DNA of 64,000 nt from Sulfidibacter corallicola (GTDB lineage Bacteria > Acidobacteriota > Holophagae > Acanthopleuribacterales > Acanthopleuribacteraceae). The DNA lies in NCBI RefSeq assembly GCF_017498545.1, contig NZ_CP071793.1, positions 5,171,001-5,235,000 on the forward strand, read 5' to 3'. Made by a program: the position numbers and the translations under genes. This document shows, in pieces, positions 8,039-16,721 of the stretch. Position 1 is the stretch's first letter; the number at the start of each line of letters is the position of its first letter. A model generated the notes under the pieces. The model was not told where the DNA came from and made no database searches. It saw only the letters and a list, made by a program, of their open reading frames with translations.

Positions 8039-8926
8039 TTACTCGGGGGTTCTCGGCTGGGGATTGGGCGCGATGGGGATCGTTTCGGCCAGGTAGGCGT
8101 CCAGCAGACCCTCCTTTTTGAGTGTTTCGAGGCCTCGATTGAACCGAGCCAGGATTTCTCGGTGGCGCGGCACCTTCTTGGAGATGATCAGGTACATGGG
8201 AATCTGCGAAACGGGCTTCGGGTGATGGGTCAGGCGCCTGGATTCAAAACTGCTGAGATGGTACTTCCGGAGGTACAGGCCCACATGGCGCTCGATGGTA
8301 AACAGGTCGATCCGACCGGCCAACAGCTTGCGAAAATTCAGGATATCGCTGGACGCCCGCTCCATGGTGAGCAAGCCCTCGTTTTCCGCCTTCGTCAGCA
8401 CGGGATAGGTGTAACCCAGGGTTCCGCCGATCCGCCAATGGCGTAGATCTTCCAGTTCCGTCCATTCGAGCGGCGTCGTTTTCAGGTGAAAAAAGACCTG
8501 GGTCGCTTCGAAGATCGGTTCGCTGAAGACGAAATCGTTTTCCCGTCCGGGCTGGTGGGCCCAAACCGAAGAGGCGTCCCAATGACCTTCCTTGACCAGC
8601 GAATAGGCCCGGGTCCAGGGGTAGAAGCTGAAGACCACCTCGATGTTCGCCAGTCGAAAGGCCTCCTCCACGATGCGGTTGGCCGAGCCGTAGTGGGGCA
8701 GGTTCTGGCCGTTGTAGGGCGGCCATTCGCCCGTGGAAATGCGCACGGTTCCCAACAATTCTCGGTCCCGATCCTGGAGATGGTCGCTTTGGTCCGTCGT
8801 CTGTCGGGCGGGGGCGGCGGCTTTCGAGTCTCGATTCGGCGAGCCCGGCGGCGGGTGGGATTGGCCCGCGAGGGGTAACCACATCAGCAAGGGGAGGAGC
8901 CGGAGAATTCTTCCGAGAAACCACAT
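8039..8926 (-). CDS. Periplasmic solute-binding protein, amino-acid ABC type (SBP family 3)
   Basis: 295 residues with a signal peptide (hydrophobic residues 5-20, cleavage near LAGQS). The body matches the SBP_bac_3 fold: VRISTGEWPPYNG near the start, IVEEAFRLANIEVVF, FYPWTRAYSLVKEG, FSEPIFEATQVFFH, LRHWRIGGTLGYTYP and GRIDLFTIE. This subtype (WPPYNG...W.RA) is common in stand-alone periplasmic binding proteins of marine bacteria that lack an adjacent permease. None is adjacent here, so it may serve sensing or a distant transporter. The ligand is unknown. Confidence 0.85.
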   Translation of the reverse strand: MWFLGRILRLLPLLMWLPLAGQSHPPPGSPNRDSKAAAPARQTTDQSDHLQDRDRELLGTVRISTGEWPPYNGQNLPHYGSANRIVEEAFRLANIEVVFSFYPWTRAYSLVKEGHWDASSVWAHQPGRENDFVFSEPIFEATQVFFHLKTTPLEWTELEDLRHWRIGGTLGYTYPVLTKAENEGLLTMERASSDILNFRKLLAGRIDLFTIERHVGLYLRKYHLSSFESRRLTHHPKPVSQIPMYLIISKKVPRHREILARFNRGLETLKKEGLLDAYLAETIPIAPNPQPRTPE

Positions 8927-9029
8927 GTTCAGCTCCTACAAGGAATTACCCTCGTCGAGAAGGAAGCCATCGTCTGCCGCGTATTCTGTTTTTACCTTAT
9001 CGATTGATTGATAATCTCCCTTTAACGTG

Positions 9030-9235
9030 GGCTCATCCAGACACGGCGTTTTTTGAAACGGTTCCCCTGGATCGGCCGGGCTTCCACTACTGTTCGGCAT
9101 CGGCCTTCAGGTGTCAGATCCAGCTAATCGGCTGATGACAAGAACCTTGCGGAGGCATGCCGGTCGAGGCCCGGTAGCCTGCCCATCCAGCCAGGCCAAC
9201 CTGGGGCTTGCAACCATTTCGTTTTGGGTTGGGCA
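9030..9235. repeat. Composite intergenic repeat, family A copy 3, with 56-bp element at 9180-9235
   Basis: Close match to 3570-3782: GTTTTTTGAAACGGTTCCCC then TGGATCGG, a TCAGGTGTCAGAT word block and a 56-bp element starting TGCCCATCCAG at 9180. Its right end (TGGGTTGGGCA) has drifted. It fills most of the 399-base gap before the solute-binding gene. Confidence 0.7.
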
Positions 9236-9285
9236 CGAACCATGAGCGGTGCTTCGGTGCCGGGCTGGTCAGGGCGGTTCTGAAG

Positions 9286-9313
9286 GAGCCGGGTCCTCGA
9301 AGCGACCCGGCTC
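9286..9313 (-). terminator. Hairpin downstream of acs
   Basis: Perfect 10-bp inverted repeat (GAGCCGGGTC / GACCCGGCTC) with an 8-base loop, 12 bases past the acs stop. No long U-tract follows. Confidence 0.55.
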
Positions 9314-9325
9314 GGCTCGACGGGA

Positions 9326-11290
9326 TCAGCCGGGATTGGCTTCCACAAACGCCTGGTGGGCCTCGATCAGGCCTTCCACCACGCTCGGATCGGCCAAGGT
9401 GCTGGTATTCCCCAGTTTCTTGTATTCGTGCTCCGCGATCTTACGCAAAATGCGGCGCATGATTTTTCCACTGCGGGTTTTGGGCAGGCCTTTGACGAGC
9501 AGCACCACATCCGGTCGCGCGATTTTACCGATATCGCGACTCACCTGTTCGCGCACGCTGAACTCCACCACGTCGGGGTCCGTGCTTTCCGCGTCCCGGT
9601 TCAAGACCACGTAGGCGAAGATGCCCGTTCCCTTGATTTTGTGTGGATAGCCCACGACCGCCGACTCCGAGATCAATTCGGAGCCGTTGATGGAGGCCTC
9701 GATTTCCGCCGTGCCCAGACGGTGGCCGGAGACGTTCAACACGTCGTCCACGCGGCCGGTGATCCAGTAGTATCCGTCGTCGTCGCGCCGGCACCCGTCG
9801 CCGGTGAAATAGTAGCCCTTGTACGTGGAGAAGTAGGTTTGCAGATAGCGTTCGTGGTCGCCCCAGATGGTGCGCGCCATGGAGGGCCAGGGGCGGCCGA
9901 TGCAGAGGTGCCCGCTGACACCGTTGCCTTCCTGAACCTCGCCCTTCTCGTTCACGATCACGGGTTGAATGCCGTAGAAGGGAAGCGTGGCCGATCCCGG
10001 TTTCAAGTCGTTGACCCCTGGCTGTGGAGTGATCATGATGCCGCCCGTCTCGGTTTGCCACCAGGTATCGACGATGGTGCAGCGCTCTTTGCCCACCTCG
10101 CGGTAGTACCACTCCCATGCTTCCGGGTTGATCGGCTCGCCGACCGTTCCCAGCACCCGCAAGCTCGAACGGTCGCTTTTCTCGACCCAGCTCGAGCCCT
10201 CTGCGGCCAAGGCCCGAATCGCCGTCGGGGCGGTGTAGAAGATGGAGACCTTGTGGCGTTCGATGACCTCCCAGTAGCGGCCTGGATCGGGATACAGCGG
10301 CGTGGATTCGAACATGATCGTGGTGGCTCCGTTTGCCAGCGGACCATAGATAATGTAACTGTGTCCCGTGACCCAACCGATGTCGGCCGCGCAGAAGTAG
10401 ATATCGCCCTCGCGGTATCCGAACACCCGCTCGTGGGTGAACGAAGTATAGGTCAGGTAGCCGCCCGTGGTGTGCAGGACGCCCTTCGGTTTGCCGGTGG
10501 AGCCCGAGGTGTAGAGGATGAACAGGGGATCCTCGGCATCCATCCAGGTGGCGGGACAATAGGCGCGTTCCTTGGCCAGCTCTTCGTGGAGCCAGACGTC
10601 GCGGCCCGGTTTCATCTCCACTTCCACTTCGGTGCGGCGCACGACCATCACTTTTTCCACCGAGGCGATGCCCTCGACCGCTTTGTCGGTGATCTGTTTC
10701 AACGCGATGACGCGACCGCCGCGCAGGCCTTCGTTGGCGGTCACGACCACCTTGGCCTGACAGTCGAGGATCCGATCGCGCAGGGAGTCGGCCGAAAAAC
10801 CCGCGAAGACGATGGAATGGATGGCGCCGATTCGCGCGCAGGCGAGCATCGTGAAGGCCAGCTCGGGAATCATGGGCAGGTAGATGCAGACGCGATCGCC
10901 CCGGCGCACCCCGCTGGCCGTGAGGGTGTTGGCGAGACGGCATACCTCGCGGTGGAGTTCGGCATAACTGATGTGGCGGTTGTCGGCGGGGTCGTCGGCC
11001 TCCCAGATGATGGCGGTCTGGTCGGCGCGATCCTTCAAGTGTCGATCGATGCAGTTGTGTGCGACATTGAGTTTGCCGTTGGCGAACCAGTTGACGGCGA
11101 CCGAGTGGAAATCTCCCTGGCAGACGCTGTTGTACGGATGGAACCAATCCAGCCGTTGGGCGATCTTGTCCCAAAACGCGGCGGGATCGGCTTGCGACGC
11201 CTCGTATTCGGCCTGGTACTCGGCCATGCCCCCACTTTGGCCGGGTTCTGCCTTGGCGGGATAGACGGTTTTTTCTTCGTGAGCAGTCAT
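9326..11290 (-). CDS. acs: Acetyl-CoA synthetase
   Basis: 654 residues, the normal length for Acs. It converts acetate, ATP and CoA to acetyl-CoA through acetyl-AMP. The phosphate-binding motif YTSGSTGKPKGVLHTTGGYL lies near residue 260. The TWWQTETGG acyl-pocket motif, the YFTGDGCRRDDDGYYWITGR hinge and RSGKIMRR near residue 605 follow; the last contains the lysine usually controlled by acetylation. The N-terminal Acs domain is complete (FWDKIAQRLDWFHPY). It stands alone. It can feed the acetyl-CoA needed by the PUFA synthase and lets the organism use acetate. Confidence 0.96.
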   Translation of the reverse strand: MTAHEEKTVYPAKAEPGQSGGMAEYQAEYEASQADPAAFWDKIAQRLDWFHPYNSVCQGDFHSVAVNWFANGKLNVAHNCIDRHLKDRADQTAIIWEADDPADNRHISYAELHREVCRLANTLTASGVRRGDRVCIYLPMIPELAFTMLACARIGAIHSIVFAGFSADSLRDRILDCQAKVVVTANEGLRGGRVIALKQITDKAVEGIASVEKVMVVRRTEVEVEMKPGRDVWLHEELAKERAYCPATWMDAEDPLFILYTSGSTGKPKGVLHTTGGYLTYTSFTHERVFGYREGDIYFCAADIGWVTGHSYIIYGPLANGATTIMFESTPLYPDPGRYWEVIERHKVSIFYTAPTAIRALAAEGSSWVEKSDRSSLRVLGTVGEPINPEAWEWYYREVGKERCTIVDTWWQTETGGIMITPQPGVNDLKPGSATLPFYGIQPVIVNEKGEVQEGNGVSGHLCIGRPWPSMARTIWGDHERYLQTYFSTYKGYYFTGDGCRRDDDGYYWITGRVDDVLNVSGHRLGTAEIEASINGSELISESAVVGYPHKIKGTGIFAYVVLNRDAESTDPDVVEFSVREQVSRDIGKIARPDVVLLVKGLPKTRSGKIMRRILRKIAEHEYKKLGNTSTLADPSVVEGLIEAHQAFVEANPG

Positions 11291-11805
11291 AAGCGGAAAC
11301 TCCTTAACGTGATCGATGGAATGTCGTGATGGGCATGCATATCAGGGATGGCTCCTGTGAGGGGGGAGCCTCGAGCCCTGAATGGAGACCACGGAGCAAC
11401 CGCAAATCGCGCCGACTCCGGAGCGGATCGCCGACGATTCACGGTTCGTTGCGGGGTGGTGCGGCACGACCAACCCCCATTCCCGCAACCGTTCGGGAGC
11501 ACCGGCTCGGACGCCGAGGCAGGACGGCCCCGGCAACCGCCTCCGGCGCGGTGGCGCGGCCTCGAGCGGCGTGTGGCAGGGCATGGCCCAAACGATGAAA
11601 GAGCACCATCTCGGTACCGATCGCGACGCGGTATCGGGGAGGACCTGCCCAGGGCACGCGACGGCGGCCGAAAAACGATGGTTGGGAAGTGGTTGGTAGC
11701 CTCTCCAGCTTACCCGTTTTCGCTTTTCTCGTGAACCGGGGAACCCAAAATATTGTCCAGGACCAAAACCGAACGGGTTCGATCGGCGGCGCGGGGAGCC
11801 CCCGC
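11291..11805. other. Gene-free stretch upstream of acs
   Basis: No convincing coding region: open frames on both strands lack ribosome sites and family resemblance. It must contain the acs promoter and leader. A GCGGGG/CCCCGC hairpin (11791-11805) abuts the stop codon of the next gene and may end its transcript. Confidence 0.5.
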
Positions 11806-12678
11806 CTAATCGTGACTGCTGGGTCGGTAGGTGCGCTCACCGGCTTCGATGGGAACCCCGAGCCAGTTCTCCGCCGGAGGTAGCGGGCAAGTGGCATAGG
11901 CCGTGTAGGCACAGGGCGGATTGATGGCTCGATTGAAGTTGATGACCAACTTCCCGTCGGTGGGCAACGGCGTGTACAGGAAGCGCCCACCGCTGTAGGT
12001 GGTGGCGCCGGCCGTCTGGTCCTTGAACATGATGAAGAATTGGTTATCCTGCTTCGATTCCAGCGTTGGCAGAATTTCCAGCGGCAGGCCGTCGATTTCG
12101 AATTTCAGGACGCCCGGCACCCACAGCTCGATTTCGGTGTCGATGACCGTACCCACGATGAGCTTTTGCGGAGTTTCGAAGGGTTCGTACACCGCTTCCA
12201 CGCGATACTTGTCCTTGGGTGCGTAAAACTCGAGCGATTTGAACTGCACCAGGCCCTTGGCCCGCATGTCGCGAATGCGAAGCGCCAGGCGGTCGCCCCG
12301 CTCGATCAGGAAGATGCGCAAATGGTTGTGGGCCAAGACTTCACCCATCGCGAGCCGACCATTGTTGCGAAGCTTGCCGTCCACCTCGGCCCGCTGACCT
12401 CGCTCCATGCGATAGGTGACCTTGCCGTCTTTGAGGGTGAAGGTACCGGCCTTGAGCACGGTGGAGTGGATGGGAAGCACGAAATCGTTGGCGGAGTCGG
12501 TGCCGAAGGTGTTGGCTCCCTCCTTCAACCAATAGAGCCCGACGAGGCTGAGCCAGCTTTCATCGGAGGTCATTTGCGCTTCGCGCTGCTTCTGCCAAGA
12601 GATTTCGTCCTGCTGAAAGGCCGAAAGCTGTTCTTGAGAAGCGAAACAAAAGGTGAACAGGCAGAAGAGAATGTTCAC
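11806..12678 (-). CDS. DUF1684 family secreted protein
   Basis: 290 residues if it starts at GTG 12678, preferred because GAGG lies eight bases upstream and the signal peptide (NILFCLFTFCFASQ) starts there; GTG 12687 is the alternative. The mature protein shows the DUF1684 signature WLSLVGLYWLKEGANTFG, RMERGQRAEVDG, the RLALRIRDM segment and, near the C-terminus, INFNRAINPPCAYTAYATCP. DUF1684 proteins are widespread in Bacteroidetes, Acidobacteria and Actinobacteria and have no proven function. It is probably periplasmic. Confidence 0.85.
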   Translation of the reverse strand: MNILFCLFTFCFASQEQLSAFQQDEISWQKQREAQMTSDESWLSLVGLYWLKEGANTFGTDSANDFVLPIHSTVLKAGTFTLKDGKVTYRMERGQRAEVDGKLRNNGRLAMGEVLAHNHLRIFLIERGDRLALRIRDMRAKGLVQFKSLEFYAPKDKYRVEAVYEPFETPQKLIVGTVIDTEIELWVPGVLKFEIDGLPLEILPTLESKQDNQFFIMFKDQTAGATTYSGGRFLYTPLPTDGKLVINFNRAINPPCAYTAYATCPLPPAENWLGVPIEAGERTYRPSSHD

Positions 12679-13142
12679 GGGAACCACCTCATGAATGTGA
12701 AAGTTACGCTAACCATTTTTAATGCCGTCCGCCCTGGCCGGCCACGAGACTCGCGTCCCTTCGATACGCTTGGTTTCATGTCGCCTATCATAACATGGCG
12801 GCTCCTCGCTGCCGATCTCTCTTCTGCCTCTCGCTTCCGTCGCGCCGCGGCGAAACCGCGACTCTTTTTGGTCAGAAAATACCCGATCTTGGCTCGGGAA
12901 CCCGCAATTACCGCGAATTTTTGTTGAGGTAGTTGATGGATTTACGTAGACTGTAGACTTCTCGAAGTGTTTTTTCGTGAGGCGGGAGTATGACGGCGAT
13001 TGACACGGATTCTCCTCACAGCCCCGTTATCGCTCGCGAGACGGGTTTCGCCTCTTGAATATCGGGAATTATTTTGGGTGACCAACCCAATTTCTAAATC
13101 ACCGCACACATTTTGGAAATTCGTATGACGGGAGGCTTCCCC
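12679..13142. other. Divergent intergenic region
   Basis: It separates the DUF1684 gene (minus) from the TonB-dependent receptor (plus) and should hold both promoters. No gene, repeat or clear operator was seen. Confidence 0.5.
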
Positions 13143-15629
13143 GTGCGTAGATGGGTAAAGTTTGGGGTGCTTAACACCCTGTTCCTGACGGGTCTGTCGC
13201 TGCTGGCCCAGGGACAAATCATTGGTAAAGTGCTTACGGAGGCGGGGCGTCAACCTGACGTTTCCATCACGGCGCGTAATGCTTCCGGCTCCGTCGAGCG
13301 TACGACGGTTTCCGACGACAACGGTTCTTTCCGTTTTCGGGATTTGGATGCCGACGATTATGTATTGACTTTTTCGGGCGAAGGTCTCGAAACCTACGTC
13401 CGGGACAATGTTAAAGTTCCCGACGGCCAGATCGTGGTCGTCGAAGTGACCCTGCAACCCACCTCCAGCCTGGTCAACGTACTGCGCGTTGCATCGGCTT
13501 CTCGACGCGCCGAGCGTATCGTTGAAGCCCCGGCGGCCGTGAGTTTCCTTTCCGCACAGGAAGTCGAGATTCAGGCAGGCCACGACCAGCTTCCTCGGTT
13601 GCTACAAAACAAACCGGGTGTCGAAATCGTTCAGAACGGTCTTTACGACTTCAACCTGAACGCACGGGGCTTCAACAGTTCGTTGAACCGCCGCATCCTG
13701 ACCCTGATCGACGGACGCGACGTGTCATCCACGCTGTTGGGTACGGTCGAATGGTCCGCCCTGGCGATGAACATGGGCGAAGTCCAGAACATCGAATTTG
13801 TGCGCGGTCCTGGCTCTGCACTTTACGGGGCCAACGCTTTCAACGGGGTTTTGAACGTCACCACCCGTCGCCCGGTCGACCATCTCGGCGCCTGGGTTTC
13901 CGGTACGGTGGGTGAGCAGAACACCAGCCGTCTCGAAGCCCGTTACGCGGGAGAGTTCGGCTTCGGTTGGTCCTACCGCATCAACGGTAGTTGGGTCGAG
14001 GCCGATACCTGGTCTCAATCCCGTACCGATCCCGATGCCCTGGAATATCCCGGTTTGGAAGGTAACCTGGAACAGACGACGGTCGACGAAACCGTGACCA
14101 GAAACTTCATCGGCGCGCGTTTGGACAAGGAATTCCTTCAGGGTTGGGTGCTCTCCTTCGAGCTCGGCACCACCACCGCCGAAGACCAGACGGCCTTGAC
14201 CGGTGTCGGTCGCTTCCAGATCGAGAAGGTCGAACGTCCCTTCTTCCGGGCCGGCTTCACCACCAACCACTGGACCGTCAAGTTCTGGCGCAACGAGCGG
14301 GACACGACCGAGGGCATGACCGCCCTCTCGCTGGATCCCAACTCGGTTTCCGGTAACCAGTTCTTCGAAGACTCCTACAACCAGCAATTGGAAGTTCAGG
14401 CCAACTACGACTTTTTCGACGAGCGTCTGAACCTGATCGCCGGTGGCGCCTACAGCGAACAGGAAGTGGATACCCTGAACCCGAACACCGGCGTTCAGTC
14501 GCTGATGGACGACAAGCGCGACGCGGACCAGCAGGCCCTCTACACCCAGTTGACCTGGAGCGTGATGGACAACCTGGACTTCATCGTGGCCGGCCGCTAC
14601 GACGAATCCAGCCTGCACGACAGCCAGTTTTCGCCGAAAGGCGCACTGGTTTGGAAGGTCAATCCCAACCACACCGTTCGTTTGACCTACAACGAGGCCT
14701 TCCAGGCTCCGACGTTCTCGGAATTCTTCCTGCGTTCGCCCTCTTCCAACCTGGTGCCCTTCGGCGGGATCCAGGATCAGATTCAGGCGGGTTTGACCGC
14801 ACAAGGTCTGCCCAATCTGCGTGATCTCGGTTTGGTGAACTGGAACACCGTTCCCGTTCTGGGTATCGGTAACGAGAACCTCGAACCGGAGGAAATCAAG
14901 TCTTTCGAGCTCGGTTACAAGGGTTTGATCAACGAGAAACTGTTCTTGACGATCGACCTGTTCGACTCCAAGCTGGAAAACTTCGTCACCGACCTGTTGC
15001 CCGGTGCCAACCCGGCCATCGGTGAGTTCTCCATGGCTGAAGACCTTTCCGCACTGGGTGCTGCGAGCGCCCTGGTCGTCGGCGTGTTCGAAAACACCCT
15101 GGCCGAGAACATCGGCGTGGGCCTGAGTAACTACACCGCCGGTCTGGTTCCCTCTTTGGGCGACAGCATCGCCGAAGGTCACCCCGTCGTGATCGTCTCC
15201 TACACCAACGCCGGTGAGGTTGACACGCAAGGTTTCGACATCGGTGGTCAGTACTACGTGAACGACAACTGGACGATTCTGGGTAACTATAGCTGGTTCG
15301 ACTTCGACATCGTCGACCAGTTGCTGGGCGACAGCCTGGTTCCCAACGCTCCGGAAACCAAGTTCAACGTGGGCATCGGGTACAAGGACGACAAGTGGAA
15401 CGGCACCCTCACCTACCGCTGGGTGGACGACTTCCTGTGGTCCGCCGGTGTGTACCGGGGCGATGTTCCCAGCTACGAAGTCGTGGATCTGGTGTTGTCT
15501 TACAACGTGCTCGATTCCCTGCGCTTCGAGCTGAACGGCAACAACATCCTCGACGATGAGCACTACGAAATCTTCGGTGGCTCGATCCTGGGTCGTCGCG
15601 TGCACTTCACCGCGAACTACCGGTTCTGA
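13143..15629 (+). CDS. TonB-dependent receptor with carboxypeptidase-regulatory-like N-terminus
   Basis: 828 residues from GTG 13143, chosen because GGGAGG lies seven bases upstream; an upstream ATG (13125) and TTG (13113) lack such a site. A signal peptide ending LLAQGQ is followed by a CarboxypepD_reg-like beta-sandwich (residues about 25-105), then the plug domain (PRLLQNKPGVEIVQNG, RILTLIDGRDV, EVQNIEFVRGPGSALYGANA) and a 22-strand-type barrel ending in ...HFTANYRF with the terminal Phe needed for outer-membrane insertion. No obvious TonB box is seen. It imports an unknown ligand; the N-terminal domain is typical of Bacteroidota and Acidobacteriota glycan/peptide receptors. It is monocistronic and followed by a terminator. 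Confidence 0.92.
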   Translation: MRRWVKFGVLNTLFLTGLSLLAQGQIIGKVLTEAGRQPDVSITARNASGSVERTTVSDDNGSFRFRDLDADDYVLTFSGEGLETYVRDNVKVPDGQIVVVEVTLQPTSSLVNVLRVASASRRAERIVEAPAAVSFLSAQEVEIQAGHDQLPRLLQNKPGVEIVQNGLYDFNLNARGFNSSLNRRILTLIDGRDVSSTLLGTVEWSALAMNMGEVQNIEFVRGPGSALYGANAFNGVLNVTTRRPVDHLGAWVSGTVGEQNTSRLEARYAGEFGFGWSYRINGSWVEADTWSQSRTDPDALEYPGLEGNLEQTTVDETVTRNFIGARLDKEFLQGWVLSFELGTTTAEDQTALTGVGRFQIEKVERPFFRAGFTTNHWTVKFWRNERDTTEGMTALSLDPNSVSGNQFFEDSYNQQLEVQANYDFFDERLNLIAGGAYSEQEVDTLNPNTGVQSLMDDKRDADQQALYTQLTWSVMDNLDFIVAGRYDESSLHDSQFSPKGALVWKVNPNHTVRLTYNEAFQAPTFSEFFLRSPSSNLVPFGGIQDQIQAGLTAQGLPNLRDLGLVNWNTVPVLGIGNENLEPEEIKSFELGYKGLINEKLFLTIDLFDSKLENFVTDLLPGANPAIGEFSMAEDLSALGAASALVVGVFENTLAENIGVGLSNYTAGLVPSLGDSIAEGHPVVIVSYTNAGEVDTQGFDIGGQYYVNDNWTILGNYSWFDFDIVDQLLGDSLVPNAPETKFNVGIGYKDDKWNGTLTYRWVDDFLWSAGVYRGDVPSYEVVDLVLSYNVLDSLRFELNGNNILDDEHYEIFGGSILGRRVHFTANYRF

Positions 15630-15676
15630 TGCACGAGGGGCGCGCTTCGGCGCGGCCTTCCGGACAAACACGAAAA

Positions 15677-15705
15677 AGCGGCTCTCCTAGGGAGCCGCTT
15701 TTTTT
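15677..15705 (+). terminator. Rho-independent terminator of the TonB receptor
   Basis: AGCGGCTC (15677-15684) pairs with GAGCCGCT (15692-15699), followed by a run of T. A strong intrinsic terminator. Confidence 0.88.
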
Positions 15706-15757
15706 ATCGGTGTAGGACATGTGGGTCATCGGATCGAGGTGGTCGAAATGCGGATCA

Positions 15758-15847
15758 CCGAGGTTCGGCTGACCGAGGTTCGGCTTTCCGAGGTTCGGCT
15801 GACCGAGGTTCGGCTGACCGAAGTTCACGTGGCCGAGGTACGGATAA
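15758..15847. repeat. Six-unit 15-bp tandem repeat
   Basis: Four near-perfect units of CCGAGGTTCGGCTGA are followed by two decayed ones. A looser half unit may precede them. On the minus strand the period of five codons gives the peptide NLGQP repeated, but that frame has no ribosome site and runs into the terminator, so it is treated as a minisatellite rather than a gene. Confidence 0.75.
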
Positions 15848-15947
15848 CCGGGGGGTGACCGTACGCGGTGGCTTTGGAAGGGGCTCGGCCCCCTGTTTCT
15901 CGTGGGCCGTGATCCGTTGGATAACGGAGCACACTAGACGGAGCTCA

Positions 15948-16301
15948 CTAAAAGGTCACGTTCAGGTTGACCTCGTGGCCCGAGACCACGCGGACGCGTT
16001 CTCTGTAGACGCTGCCGTTGGATTTGAGGGTGATCGTATATTTTCCGGGTGCCAGATGTAATTTGCCGGGCCAGCCGTCGTATTGGCCGGCGTTGCCCAC
16101 CAGCTTCCCATTGACGTAGACCTTGGCCTTCTTGCGATTGGTGTTGATGTCGATCGTACCGCGGCGCACGGGTTTCACGGTGTGAACCACGTGGACCTTG
16201 GGGGCGACCACGACGGGTCGGGTGCGGATCACGACGGTTCCGGCGCTGGCGCCAATGCTCGCGGTGAGAAAGAGTGCTGTTAAAATGAACGTTTTTTTCA
16301 T
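15948..16301 (-). CDS. Small secreted PEGA-domain protein
   Basis: 117 residues from ATG 16301 with GGAGG upstream. The signal peptide is MKKTFILTALFLTASIGASA. A Val/Arg-rich spacer (TVVIRTRPVVVAPKVHVVHT) precedes a PEGA-type beta domain: GTIDINTNRKKAKVYVNGKL, then a GKLHLAPGKYTITLK strand pair. PEGA domains occur in surface-layer and envelope proteins and are thought to bind or stack. Role unknown. It is convergent to the TonB receptor and separate from it. Confidence 0.8.
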   Translation of the reverse strand: MKKTFILTALFLTASIGASAGTVVIRTRPVVVAPKVHVVHTVKPVRRGTIDINTNRKKAKVYVNGKLVGNAGQYDGWPGKLHLAPGKYTITLKSNGSVYRERVRVVSGHEVNLNVTF

Positions 16302-16721
16302 GTCCAACCTCCGTCATTGTGTCGTTCTATTAAGGTCGACCAATCGTCATTCAGGGGCGTTTAACGCTTTTTTTCATCGGTGGGCATGGGTGACATGAAT
16401 CACCGGGATCGGGGAGGCTTCTCTCCCAGTCCGCGATTCGATCAATCCGGTGTCCAATCCGGACATGGTTTTCGTTCGATTCGGCGTTTCATGGGATGGC
16501 CGGGTCGGTTTTCGCCGTTTCTCCCGTGTCGAGTCGAGCGATGTCTCTTTGGTCGCGGTGGCGCGGCCCACCGAGGTTCTTGTCGGGAGTGGTCGGGGTC
16601 CATCTCGTATGTCAAAGTGAGGGACTTTGCCGCCAATTCTTGATTTGCCAATCCCTTCCAAAGGTAAAATGAACCCGACGCCTTCGTTTTCACTTCCCCC
16701 GCTCCGACCATGAGGTAGCGC
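16302..16721. other. Divergent intergenic region
   Basis: It lies between the PEGA gene and the kinase gene, with no supported gene. It should hold both promoters. A GAGGT ribosome site precedes the kinase ATG. Confidence 0.5.

Noticed and set aside
15607..15828. Minus-strand frame encoding NLGQP repeats
   Set aside because: No ribosome site, overlaps the TonB receptor's terminator, and the repeat explains the open frame. Listed as a tandem repeat instead.
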